Shown here piece after piece: positions 39,309 to 48,100 of a stretch of 64,000 bases of DNA. Each line of letters begins with the position of its first letter. Position 1 is the stretch's first letter. The notes below the pieces were generated by a model. That model worked only from the letters and a program-made list of their open reading frames with translations. It was not told where the DNA came from and did not search any database. The position numbers were made by a program, and so were the translations under genes. The stretch comes from Sinorhizobium garamanticum (lineage in GTDB: Bacteria > Pseudomonadota > Alphaproteobacteria > Rhizobiales > Rhizobiaceae): positions 1 to 64,000 of the forward strand of contig NZ_CP120374.1 of NCBI RefSeq assembly GCF_029892065.1. Reading direction: 5' to 3'.

Positions 39309-40916
39309 CTAACTGCGGCGATTGGTGCGTGGCCGGTTGACCGCGAGGAAGTGGCGCACGACCGGTGCCTCCGGTCCCTGCTGAAAGCGCAGAACCTCCT
39401 GCTGCACATCGGCGTCCGCCTTTGAGACTCGCCGATGCTGTCTGAGGTGCTCGGCCCAGGACTCCACCATGAACCATTCGACGATCCGTTCGGGATCAGC
39501 CGCATCTTCCGTTACACCCCAGCTATAGGCGCCATCGCGCCGCCGCTCCTGCGACAGGCGATGGATGGCATTGAGAAATCCATCCCTGTCGGCTCTTGCG
39601 ACCCGATATTCGATGAGGATCATGACCGGGCCTCGATCATTCTCGACGGGCTCGGCCGTGAGCGGCTCCGGCCAATGGTTGGAAGCGACAAGATCGGCCT
39701 CGCCTCTCGGAAGCTTGAGCGGATGGAAGAGAAGGCCGACGGCGAACAGGCCAGCGGCGCCGATCAACAATGTGAGCGGAACACCAGCCGCCTCGGCGAC
39801 AACACCCCAAATAAGGCTGCCGGCGGTCATCGCACCGTTGAACACCGTCAGGTAGACGGCTAGGGAACGGCCACGCACCCAGTTCGGCAGGATCGATTGC
39901 GCGGCGCCGTTGAGTGTCGTCAGGGCGGTGATCCAGGCGGCGCCAAGGGCGAGAAGCACAACAGGTGCCATCCATTGGGGGGGCTTGAACGAGAGCCCCG
40001 CCATGACCGCAGCCGTGACGCCTGCGGCGCCAAGAAGAAGCGTGTCCGCATCAAAGCGGGCGCGCAACTTCGGCATCAGAACGGCACCACCGATCGCACC
40101 GGCGCCGACCGCGCCGAGCAGAATGCCGTAGTAGCCGGCATCGCCGCCGAGGAGATTGCGGGCGACGAGAGGCAGGAGGGCCCATACCGCGCTCGAGAAT
40201 GCGAAGAATGCGGCCGCCCGCAGCAAGACGACATGAAGCTCGTGACTGGCTTTGGCGTAGCGCAGGCCGGCCCGGAAGGCCCCGGCGAATTTCTCCGAAA
40301 GCGCGTCCGCGCTCTCCGGCGGGCGTTTCCACCAGACGAGCGCACTGATGACGAAGAGATAGCTGATGACATCGACGCCGTAGGTCACGGCGGCGCCGAA
40401 CCAGGCGAGCAGCACCCCGCCGACCGCCGGTCCGATCGACCGCGCGATATTGATACCCAGCGAATTCAGTGCGACGGCGCTCTTGACGTCTTTCTTCTCG
40501 ACGAGTTCGGGCACGATCGCCTGCCAGGTCGGGGCCATCAGCGCGGCCCCGACACCTCCCGCGAAGGTCAACGCAATCAGTGAACTTACCGACTGGAGGC
40601 CGGTCGCTGAGAGAAGCAGGAGGCAGACGCTGACGCAGGCAAGCATAAGCTGAATGACGATCAGAAATTTGCGGCGGTCGAGAATGTCCGAGAGCACGCC
40701 CGCCGGAATAGCCAGGAGGAAGATCGGAAGCGTGGCGGCCGCCTGGATCGTTGCGACGGCGGCGGGGGCCGGGGAAAGGTCGGTCACTAGCCACGCGCTC
40801 GCGACATCGCGGATGAAGCTGCCGGTATTGCCGATGACGGTCGCAATCCAGAGCGTCGCAAAGACCTTCTGGCGAAGCGGCGCGAAGCTGCTGGAAGGGG
40901 CCGTCGCGTCCGTCAT
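39309..40916 (-). CDS. MFS_3-type exporter with C-terminal ABM-like domain
   Basis: 535 residues. The first ~420 form a 12-helix major facilitator of the EntS/DUF894 group (SDILDRRKFLIV at the 2-3 loop; NIARSIGPAVGGVLLAWFG). The last ~110 form a soluble domain (ILIEYRVARADRDGFLNAI, ERIVEWFMVESWAEHLRQH) resembling antibiotic biosynthesis monooxygenase-type ferredoxin folds; this fusion is known in the family. Its ATG overlaps the DoxX stop by 4 nt. Last gene of the 39.3-44.4 kb operon; export of a substrate or product is inferred. Confidence 0.87.
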   Translation of the reverse strand: MTDATAPSSSFAPLRQKVFATLWIATVIGNTGSFIRDVASAWLVTDLSPAPAAVATIQAAATLPIFLLAIPAGVLSDILDRRKFLIVIQLMLACVSVCLLLLSATGLQSVSSLIALTFAGGVGAALMAPTWQAIVPELVEKKDVKSAVALNSLGINIARSIGPAVGGVLLAWFGAAVTYGVDVISYLFVISALVWWKRPPESADALSEKFAGAFRAGLRYAKASHELHVVLLRAAAFFAFSSAVWALLPLVARNLLGGDAGYYGILLGAVGAGAIGGAVLMPKLRARFDADTLLLGAAGVTAAVMAGLSFKPPQWMAPVVLLALGAAWITALTTLNGAAQSILPNWVRGRSLAVYLTVFNGAMTAGSLIWGVVAEAAGVPLTLLIGAAGLFAVGLLFHPLKLPRGEADLVASNHWPEPLTAEPVENDRGPVMILIEYRVARADRDGFLNAIHRLSQERRRDGAYSWGVTEDAADPERIVEWFMVESWAEHLRQHRRVSKADADVQQEVLRFQQGPEAPVVRHFLAVNRPRTNRRS

Positions 40917-41362
40917 GGCTGATGGGACCTCCGCTCATGGAGGTCTTGCCAAGCAACGATCAGGAACGCGCCGGCGAGACCCAGATGCTCGAAGAAGGCG
41001 TTGGTCGCCATGAGACGTTCCTGTCCTGGGGCGAGCTCCCAGAAGCGCAAGGCGACGAAAGTCGCCGCCAACGTGAAGGCGGCAAGTGCAAGTGCTGCGA
41101 GCCAGCGGAAGAAACCGCTCAGAACCATGGCCGAGGCGGCGAGTTCGAAGACGATCACGGCAATGGCGAAGAAGGGCGCCGGATAGAGACCAAAATGGTT
41201 CATCTCGGCAATCGCCCCGCCGAAGTCGAAGATCTTCGTCAAGGGCCCCTGGATATAGGCGGAGCACAGGGCAAGCAGCGCCACGAGCCGCAAGGCCGGT
41301 GCGCCGAACAGCGGCCTTACGCGGGCCGCGAGCCGGTTTTCGATCGTGGAAGCCGATGTCAT
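40913..41362 (-). CDS. DoxX-family membrane protein
   Basis: 149 residues with four hydrophobic segments. Seen: ALRLVALLALCSAYIQGPLTKIFDFGG, FFAIAVIVFELAASAMVLSG, ALALAAFTLAATFVAL and an AFFEHLGLAGAFLIVAW end, the DoxX pattern. Often linked to redox or thiosulfate:quinone functions, but the role here is unknown. The ATG at 41362 is used; the frame reaches into the upstream amidohydrolase gene. Coupled to the MFS gene. Confidence 0.83.
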   Translation of the reverse strand: MTSASTIENRLAARVRPLFGAPALRLVALLALCSAYIQGPLTKIFDFGGAIAEMNHFGLYPAPFFAIAVIVFELAASAMVLSGFFRWLAALALAAFTLAATFVALRFWELAPGQERLMATNAFFEHLGLAGAFLIVAWQDLHERRSHQP

Positions 41363-41376
41363 CGCCGCGTCCTTCC

Positions 41377-43362
41377 TCAGACAGCCCAGCAGGAGCAGCC
41401 AAGCGCGCCCCAGAAGCCCTTGAGATCGGAAACCGGCAGCTTCGACGTCCAGGCGCCGGCATGGTCGTGGCCATGCACGCCGCAATTGCTGGCGCAGCCA
41501 CAGGTGGCGATTGCGGTGCGGCGCAGCGAGCGCTTGCCAGCGCCCTCCGGTTCGCCCCAGGCGGCGTAGCCTGCGTAGGTTCTGACCGGAGACCAGTCGG
41601 GCATGGCCGGCGGCACGTCGCTTTCGTCATAGTCGGCAAAGGCACCCGCCGCGTAAACGACTTTTCCGTCGACGACGGTCAGGTCGGAAGTGAGGAACGA
41701 AATCTCGTCCTCGGCGCAGGCGAAAAAATCCTTGTCGGGGACGATCAAGTCTGCGAACTGGCCTTTCTCGATGCGGCCCTTCTTGCCTTCCTCGTTGGAG
41801 AACCAGGTGACGTTTTCGGTCCACATCCTCAGCGCCGTTTCGCGGTCGAGGCAATTGCGTTGCGGATAGATGCGCATTCCACCGACGGTGCGGCCAGTGA
41901 CCATCCAGGAAAGCGAGACCCAGGGATTATAGGACGCGACGCGCGTGGCGTCGGTGCCCGCAGACGTCTTGACGCCCTTTTCGAGCATGCGGGCGACCGG
42001 CGGCGTGGCTTCGGCCGCGGCGAGACCATAGCGCTCGACGAAATATTCGCCCTGATAGGCCATGCGGTGCTGGACGGCGATGCCGCCGCCGAGAGCGGCA
42101 ATACGGTCGATCGAGCGCTCGGAGATCGTTTCGGCGTGATCGAAGAACCAGTTGAGGCCTTCGAGCGGAATATCCTGATTGACCTTTTCGAAGACATCGA
42201 GCGCGCGCGAGATCGTCTCGTCATAGGTTGCGTGCAGGCGCCAGGGCCAGCGGTTCTCGGCAAGGATGCGCACGACCGCCTCGAGTTCCCCCTCCATTTC
42301 CGGCGGCATGTCCGGCCGCGGCTCTCGGAAGTCCTCGAAGTCGGCGGCGGAGAACACCAGCATCTCGCCGGCACCGTTGTGGCGGAAATAGTCGTCGCCC
42401 TGCTTGTATTTGACCGACTTCGTCCAGTTGAGGAAATCTTCCTTTTCCTGCTTCGGCTTCTGGGTGAAGAGATTGTAGGCAAGGCGAACGGTCATCTGGC
42501 CGTCGTCGGCGAGCTTCTGGATCACCGCATAGTCGTCGGGATAGTTCTGAAAACCGCCGCCCGCATCGATGACGCCGGTGACGCCCAGCCGATTGAGCTC
42601 GCGCATGAAATGTCGCGTGGAATTGACCTGGTAGTCGAAGGGCAGCTTCGGGCCCTTGGCCAACGTCGCGTAGAGAATGCCGGCGTTCGGCCTGGCAATC
42701 AGCATGCCGGTCGGATTGCCGTTGGCGTCGCGGGCAATCTCGCTGCCCGGCGGGTTAGGGGTTTCCCTGGTGTAGCCGACGGCACGCAGCGCCGCGGCGT
42801 TCAGAAGCGCGCGATCGTAAAGATGCAACAGGAAGACCGGTGTGTCGGGGGCGACCGCATTGATCTCTTCGAGCGTCGGCAGGCGCTTTTCCTCGAACTG
42901 GTGCTCGGTGAAGCCGCCGACGACGCGCACCCACTGCGGCGCTGGTGTGATCGCCACTTGCCGCTTCAGCATATCCATCGCATCGGCCAGCGAACGAATG
43001 CCGTCCCAGCGCAGTTCCATGTTGAAGTTCAGGCCGCCGCGCACGACGTGGGTGTGGTTGTCGATGAGCCCCGGCAACACGCGCCGGCCCTTGAGGGCGA
43101 TAACTTTCGTGCCCGGCCCGGCAAGCGCCGTGATCTCGTTATCGCCACCGACGGCAAGAAACTTGCCGTCCTTGACGGCGACGGCCGTTGCGTTCGGGTT
43201 CGTCCGGTCGAGCGTGGTCACCAGGCCATGATGGAGGATCAGATCGGCGCTCATTGGCTTGTCTCCAGAAATCGAAACGGGATCGGCGGCGCGCGCCGGT
43301 GAAAATAGACCGGGAAGCGTCAGCGCGGACGCCGCTCCCAGAAAGCCGCGACGGGTCGGCAT
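41377..43362 (-). CDS. YtcJ-like amidohydrolase, TAT-exported
   Basis: 661 residues. Seen: twin-arginine signal PTRRGFLGAASALTLPG with ARAADP; amidohydrolase family 3 motifs GLIDNHTHVVRGG near 100 (HxH), RLHATYDE near 378, FFDHAETISE near 412 and SAGTDATRVASYNPW near 470. The C-terminal tail holds CGCASNCGVHGHDH and GALGCSCW, a Cys/His-rich metal-binding-like extension not required by the family. It overlaps the XapX gene stop by 1 nt. Substrate unknown. Confidence 0.88.
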   Translation of the reverse strand: MPTRRGFLGAASALTLPGLFSPARAADPVSISGDKPMSADLILHHGLVTTLDRTNPNATAVAVKDGKFLAVGGDNEITALAGPGTKVIALKGRRVLPGLIDNHTHVVRGGLNFNMELRWDGIRSLADAMDMLKRQVAITPAPQWVRVVGGFTEHQFEEKRLPTLEEINAVAPDTPVFLLHLYDRALLNAAALRAVGYTRETPNPPGSEIARDANGNPTGMLIARPNAGILYATLAKGPKLPFDYQVNSTRHFMRELNRLGVTGVIDAGGGFQNYPDDYAVIQKLADDGQMTVRLAYNLFTQKPKQEKEDFLNWTKSVKYKQGDDYFRHNGAGEMLVFSAADFEDFREPRPDMPPEMEGELEAVVRILAENRWPWRLHATYDETISRALDVFEKVNQDIPLEGLNWFFDHAETISERSIDRIAALGGGIAVQHRMAYQGEYFVERYGLAAAEATPPVARMLEKGVKTSAGTDATRVASYNPWVSLSWMVTGRTVGGMRIYPQRNCLDRETALRMWTENVTWFSNEEGKKGRIEKGQFADLIVPDKDFFACAEDEISFLTSDLTVVDGKVVYAAGAFADYDESDVPPAMPDWSPVRTYAGYAAWGEPEGAGKRSLRRTAIATCGCASNCGVHGHDHAGAWTSKLPVSDLKGFWGALGCSCWAV

Positions 43363-43646
43363 CAGCCAATCTCCCGTGTCGGTGATTGATCGGGCATATC
43401 CTTATGGTCGACGCCAGTCGGCAGTTCCCCGAAAACATGCGGCACGCACCGGCTGTTGAGCCAGGAAACATTCACTGGATTGCCCGAAATCAGGCGTTTG
43501 ACAACCGGCACGGCCTGCTCGCCGATGAGCATGCCCAGAAGCCCGATCAATGCGATCACCGGTGGAGCCGGCGAGCGAACGTTGAGCAGGCTGTAAATGA
43601 TGCCCACGAGCAGCCCGGTGCCGAGCGATATCAGGTACATTTTCAT
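43362..43646 (-). CDS. XapX domain-containing protein
   Basis: 94 residues: two hydrophobic segments (KMYLISLGTGLLVGIIYSLLN, PVIALIGLLGMLIGEQA) with RSPAPP between, the XapX/DUF1427 signature, then a soluble tail with CVPHVFGELPTG. XapX proteins recur beside isochorismatase-like hydrolases and amidohydrolases. Function unknown. Sits between those two genes here. Confidence 0.88.
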   Translation of the reverse strand: MKMYLISLGTGLLVGIIYSLLNVRSPAPPVIALIGLLGMLIGEQAVPVVKRLISGNPVNVSWLNSRCVPHVFGELPTGVDHKDMPDQSPTREIG

Positions 43647-43718
43647 CGGCCTGGTCCTTTCGGCGAGACGAGCCGTTCCGCCCGATGCGGACGGAACGGT
43701 TGAAGCAGCCGGGAGCGT

Positions 43719-44375
43719 TTAGAGTCCTTCGGACGCACCGAACATGGACTTGGCGTAGATGATGCCGAGGCCGTAGGCGCCGCCGAACCTCTTTGCGATG
43801 CCCGTCGTCATGTCGTAGGTCTCGGTGCGGGCCCAGTCGCGCTGCAGTTCCAGCATATATTGCAGCGAGGTCATCGGCCTAACGCCGGCCTGGACCATGC
43901 GTTCCATGGCACGCTCGTGCGCCTCTTCCGACACGTCGCCACAGGCATCGGCAATCACATAGACTTCAAACCCCTGGTCGAGCGCCGAGAGCGTCGGGCC
44001 GACGATACAGACGGAGGTCCACAGTCCGCAGAAGACCAGCCGCGGCTTGCCGATCCGGTTGACCTCCTCGATCACCGCTGCGTCCTCCCAGGTGTTCATC
44101 GAGGTGCGGTCGAGCAGCGCCTGGCCCGGGAAGGCCTCGGTGATCTCGCCGAACATCGGGCCTGAGAAGCTTTTTTCGGCGACAGTCGTGAGGATCGTCG
44201 GCACCTTGAAGCCCGCAGCGGCGTGTGCCACCAGCGCGGCGTTGTTGCGTAGTTGCACCGTATCGATCGACTTGGTCGCAAAGGCCATTTGCGACTGAAA
44301 ATCGATCATGATCAGCGTGTGATCCTTCGGCGATATCAGAAGAGAACCGGGAGTCGGCGTGGCATTCGTCGGCAT
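43719..44375 (-). CDS. Isochorismatase-like (YcaC-type) hydrolase
   Basis: 218 residues, cysteine hydrolase. Seen: catalytic triad positions Asp in MIDFQSQMAF, Lys in AEKSFSGPM and Cys in CGLWTSVCIVG. GGAGG lies ahead of the ATG at 44375. First gene of the operon with XapX, amidohydrolase, DoxX and MFS. A paralogue with the same C-terminal pattern (MLELQRDWARTETYD) is encoded at 48101. Likely splits an amide or carbamoyl bond; substrate unknown. Confidence 0.88.
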   Translation of the reverse strand: MPTNATPTPGSLLISPKDHTLIMIDFQSQMAFATKSIDTVQLRNNAALVAHAAAGFKVPTILTTVAEKSFSGPMFGEITEAFPGQALLDRTSMNTWEDAAVIEEVNRIGKPRLVFCGLWTSVCIVGPTLSALDQGFEVYVIADACGDVSEEAHERAMERMVQAGVRPMTSLQYMLELQRDWARTETYDMTTGIAKRFGGAYGLGIIYAKSMFGASEGL

Positions 44376-44627
44376 AGAGACCTCCATAGAGTTACCGGAC
44401 TGGGCGAGAACCTAATACGTGCGAGAGGATGCTGATTGTAGATAACTGCGCTGGTTGTCGAAAATTGCTCGGGCGGGGGGATGTTTCTTCGTCGACCTTC
44501 GCAACCACCCTTCAAACAGCCTAGCATGAACAGCCGATGACGCCTGAGAAGGGCGGGGTGTCTGCCACCGGGTGGCCGCGACTCTGACGGCCGTTCCATG
44601 GAGCGCACTGTTCATAAGAAGGGCCCC

Positions 44628-45470
44628 TCATTTGCGCTGCATTCGTCGCCACACAGCCGGCGAGACACGGCAAATGGACGAGAATACGTGTGTCAGATGG
44701 CTTTGATCCGTGAAGCCGCAACTGACCGCGATCTCGGCTATAGGCGTCTCACTCAGGAGCAGGTCTTGGGCTTTTTGGATCCGGTATTCGGTCAACCACC
44801 GGTGCGGTGTGCGTCCCGTCGATTTCTTGAATGCCCGAATGAAGTGGCTTGTGGACAGGTCGCATATCGACGCCACCTCGGCCGTTGATATTTTGCGCGA
44901 CGCGTGTTCCGCAAGGTATGCCGTCGCCGCTGCCAATTGACGTCTGGAAAGGCCATGCCGGGCCGGCGTCAGATCAACGCCACCGTAACGACTTACAAGA
45001 TGAGCCTGAAAGGCAAGAAGTATGTGGTCCACATATAGCTTGTCGGCGTTCTCCGGATTTGCAAGGGCAGGCAGGAGTGCTTGGCCAAGGTGATACATCA
45101 CAGGGTCGATCTGCCCGGGCTCGCACTTCAGATCGGGAGGACTGGCCTTTCCGTTGTCGAGCAAAAAGTCGCTCAAGACCTTGCGGTCGATCGTAAAGCG
45201 GATGTTGTCAAAGGCCGAGCGATGCTCGCAGCGCCAATCCTCGGCAAGATGCGTGATCGACAATGCTCCTTGCGCGTGGCTTCCGTCATGCACCAGCCGT
45301 CCGTTTCGCCACAAACGGTGTTCCTTGAAGGGGCGAAGTTGAACGATGGTGCTGAACGAGTCCGAATTCGGGATTGCGATGCTCTCTTTCTTGACAGCGT
45401 GTTCGCTGCGAACGTGAGCAACGGACATGGATTCTGATCGAAGAACGGTCACTTGCGTTCCGATTGACAT
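44628..45470 (-). CDS. AraC-family transcriptional regulator
   Basis: 280 residues. The N-terminal ~170 form an effector domain; the C-terminal ~100 hold two HTHs: ISTAEVASICDLSTSHFIRAFKK then IAEIAVSCGFTDQSHLTHVFSS, typical AraC. It lies upstream of and in the same direction as the hydrolase operon, so it is its probable activator. AGGAAGC ahead favours the ATG at 45470 over a GTG at 45482. Confidence 0.88.
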   Translation of the reverse strand: MSIGTQVTVLRSESMSVAHVRSEHAVKKESIAIPNSDSFSTIVQLRPFKEHRLWRNGRLVHDGSHAQGALSITHLAEDWRCEHRSAFDNIRFTIDRKVLSDFLLDNGKASPPDLKCEPGQIDPVMYHLGQALLPALANPENADKLYVDHILLAFQAHLVSRYGGVDLTPARHGLSRRQLAAATAYLAEHASRKISTAEVASICDLSTSHFIRAFKKSTGRTPHRWLTEYRIQKAQDLLLSETPIAEIAVSCGFTDQSHLTHVFSSICRVSPAVWRRMQRK

Positions 45471-45747
45471 GAGCTTCCTCACTTCGTTCGTTCAGTGCCA
45501 GCAGCGGCCTTGGAAACGGCTTACCCAGTACGGACTTTCTTTCTGTGGGTGGCGATGATCCGGATCTGGAAACCTTGCTCACCTGATCGCGCCTTGGCGA
45601 GCACAGATCCCGAGCGCGGGCAGTTCGAACGCTCCTTGTCTCCGACTTGCCAGTTCCTGACGGCTCGGTTTCGATCGTGTATAGCGGCTTGCCGGCTTTC
45701 TTAGTAAGTGAGATAATTGTGACGTATTTGTTCGAGAAAGTTGAACT

Positions 45748-46677
45748 ATGGCAAATCCCGGCACACCAACGTTCGAGCAGCTTCGCGTGTTTCTGGCCGT
45801 GGTCGATGCCGGGAGTTTTGCAGGAGCGGCCCGCACGCTCAATCGGGCCGTTTCCGTCGTCAGCTACGGCATTTCCAATCTGGAAGCGCAACTCGGGCTC
45901 GAGTTGTTCGAGCGTGACCGTACACGCAAACCCAAGCTGACGGCCGCAGGACGCACGGTGCTGGCGGAGGCGCGCGCGCTTGCCCAGGGAATCGATGGCC
46001 TACGCGCCAAGGTGAAGGGTTTGATAGACGGGTTGGAGGCGGAGGTGGACGTCGCCGTCGACGTGATGCTGCCGGCGGAGAGGATCGGAAAGGCACTGCG
46101 TGCCTTCGCCGAGGCGTTTCCGACGGTATCGCTGTGCCTGCATGTTGAATCCCTGGGCGCGGTTACCGCGGCGGTGCTCGAACGCAGGGCCGTGATCGGC
46201 ATTTCCGGCCCGCTGGCAACGGCCGTAGAAGGGGTGCGCTGCGTTGCGGCAGGGTCGGTGCCGATGGTGCCGGTGGCAGCGCCCGACCACCCGCTCGGAC
46301 GCATGGAGAGGATCGAGCCGGGAGAGGCGCGCAATCATGTTCAACTCGTCCTGACGGATCGCTCTCCCTTAACCGAGGGGCAGGACTTCGCCGTACTCAG
46401 TCCCCGCACCTGGAGGCTTGCCGACCTCGGCGCGAAGCATGCGCTGCTGCGCCAGGGGCTCGGCTGGGGCAACATGCCCCTGCCTTTGGTCCAGCCCGAT
46501 CTAGATGACGGCACGCTTATGCGACTGGCCATCCCTGACCACAATGGCGGGATCTATCGTTTCGCCGGCGTTTGGCGGCGCGACACACCGCCGGGGCCGG
46601 CCGCTTCGTGGCTTTTGGACCAGTTCGTGGCCTTGGGCGCCGGCGACATGGACGAAGAAGGCTTTGCCGGGATCTAG
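45748..46677 (+). CDS. LysR-family transcriptional regulator
   Basis: 309 residues. Seen: N-terminal winged HTH FEQLRVFLAVVDAGSFAGAA, then RTLNRAVSVVSYGISNLEAQ and LGLELFERD, at about 9-55, and a LysR substrate-binding domain. Divergent from the AraC gene and convergent with the Rid-family gene. Its target is not clear; candidates are the AraC operon or genes further right. Confidence 0.88.
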   Translation: MANPGTPTFEQLRVFLAVVDAGSFAGAARTLNRAVSVVSYGISNLEAQLGLELFERDRTRKPKLTAAGRTVLAEARALAQGIDGLRAKVKGLIDGLEAEVDVAVDVMLPAERIGKALRAFAEAFPTVSLCLHVESLGAVTAAVLERRAVIGISGPLATAVEGVRCVAAGSVPMVPVAAPDHPLGRMERIEPGEARNHVQLVLTDRSPLTEGQDFAVLSPRTWRLADLGAKHALLRQGLGWGNMPLPLVQPDLDDGTLMRLAIPDHNGGIYRFAGVWRRDTPPGPAASWLLDQFVALGAGDMDEEGFAGI

Positions 46678-46836
46678 GTTCGAACTTCGAGTCCCATGGC
46701 GGCCGACTATGGGGAGAGTTGCTCTCGTCCCGCAGCGTGCCCAGCCCTGACCATCGCGACTGATAATCCCGTTCTGCTCAAAGCCCAATCCGTCTGAACA
46801 CTTGTCGATGCGTTGGCTCAGACGGAGCGAAGCAGG

Positions 46837-47277
46837 CTACGACGGCAGCACGGCCCGGAACGTGACCTCGATCAGTTGTTCGGGAAACGCCAGCCGGGAA
46901 ACGCCGATCAGGTTGCTTGCGCATTGTGGCATCTCGGTTCCGTACATTTCTTTCCGGACCTTGCCAGCGGCCGCAAAGGCGGCATCCACGTCGAGTACAT
47001 ATAGCGTCTCTTCGACAACTTCGTCGAGCGAAGCACCGAACTTGGCCAGAACCGCTGCGGCATTGATGTAGGTCTGCCGCATCTGAGCTTCCATGCTCGA
47101 AAAATCTATCGGCCTGCCAGCCGAATCCAACTTTGCGGGTGCAACGAGATTGCCCTCCTTATCGTGACTAAGTTGGCCGGAAACGTAGATGATGTCTTTG
47201 ACCTGCACTGCCTGGGAGTAGCCATATGCGTTTTCCCAGGGCACGCCGAAATTTGCGATCTTCTTCGGGGAATTCAT
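46837..47277 (-). CDS. Rid-family (YjgF/YER057c/UK114) protein
   Basis: 146 residues. Seen: YSQAVQVKDIIYVSGQLSHD and MRQTYINAAAVLAKFGASLDEVVEETLYV, standard Rid-fold stretches. The Arg used by archetypal RidA to deaminate 2-aminoacrylate falls in the segment CASNLIGVSRLAFPEQLIEV, where the aligned residue appears to be Ser, so this is probably a Rid subgroup without imine deaminase activity. GGAGG precedes the ATG at 47277. Confidence 0.87.
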   Translation of the reverse strand: MNSPKKIANFGVPWENAYGYSQAVQVKDIIYVSGQLSHDKEGNLVAPAKLDSAGRPIDFSSMEAQMRQTYINAAAVLAKFGASLDEVVEETLYVLDVDAAFAAAGKVRKEMYGTEMPQCASNLIGVSRLAFPEQLIEVTFRAVLPS

Positions 47278-47361
47278 GAAAACCTCCATTCTTGCCGGGA
47301 GCTTCGGCCGCGACGTGCGGCACAATGGTCAAACCGAGACCGCCCAATCCAGTGGCTTTAG

Positions 47362-47750
47362 TTAATGCCACTGACATATCTCTTTCAGTTCGGGTCGCGC
47401 TTGTCCTGCTTCATTCAATTCACCCAGAGCCGAGGCAAGCTTGTTTGCGAGAATAGAGCTGGCAGTGCTGAGTCCTCCGCATAGAATAAGCCGTCATAAA
47501 CGCGCGTAACACTGCTGATTCTTGAACGCGAGGCTGATTGCGAGTGCCGATGCTACGATCGTCAGGATCGGCCCTGGAATCGTTAGAAAGCTCCATCCGG
47601 ATACTTCGAGGAGCAACGTCGCGGAGAACGACTAGAAAAAGATCCAGCCGGTTTCTCTTCTTGTCCACGCGAGGAAGTCAGTGATTTGTATCGTCTGCCA
47701 ATATGCATGCCTTAGCCTTTTGAGGAGCGTCTAAGAGGCTCTTTGGCGCT
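47362..47750 (-). pseudogene. Decayed bestrophin-like membrane protein gene
   Basis: On the minus strand one frame reads HAYWQTIQITDFLAWTRRET, GWIFF, a stop, then SFSATLLLEVSGWSFLTIPG, PILTIVASALAISLAFKNQQ and CYARL, a second stop, and STASSILANKLASALGELNE through ELKEICQWH to a TAA at 47362-47364. The WTRRE, IPxxPI and LAFKNxxCYxR stretches match bacterial bestrophin-like (UPF0187) proteins. Two in-frame stops and a large missing centre mark it as a remnant. Confidence 0.5.
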
Positions 47751-48100
47751 AGAACTACAAAGCCCGAAGGCCCGGCGGTAGGTATACAAAGGTTTGGGCC
47801 TTCACATTTGCCGGCGACGTGAGAGGTACGGTGCACGAGGGATGGCCGGGGACTTATTCCACCGAGCTGCTTTTGAGGCGCGAGACGCTCGGAGCCCTTC
47901 CGGGGGCAAACTTTGGCATATCTAGTCGAGCCAATCGACTCATCTTCAAATGAACCGGCGTTCGAGATCTCGACGTTGCTGCTTGACGGCCAGGGACGTT
48001 GCTGCCGCCGCAGCCTTCATGCCGGGCGTCGATAGCGTTTGTCACGGAAGCGCCGCGGCAAGATCAAGCAACGCATAGGCACACAGGAAAGAGCGTTTCG
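47751..48100. other. 350-bp region without a recognisable gene
   Basis: No convincing frame. The right end (48085-48091, AGGAAAG) is the ribosome site of the next gene and the promoter should be just upstream. Confidence 0.45.

Noticed and set aside
41086..43302. 738-codon frame opposite the amidohydrolase
   Set aside because: Antisense shadow; codon third positions follow the amidohydrolase gene.
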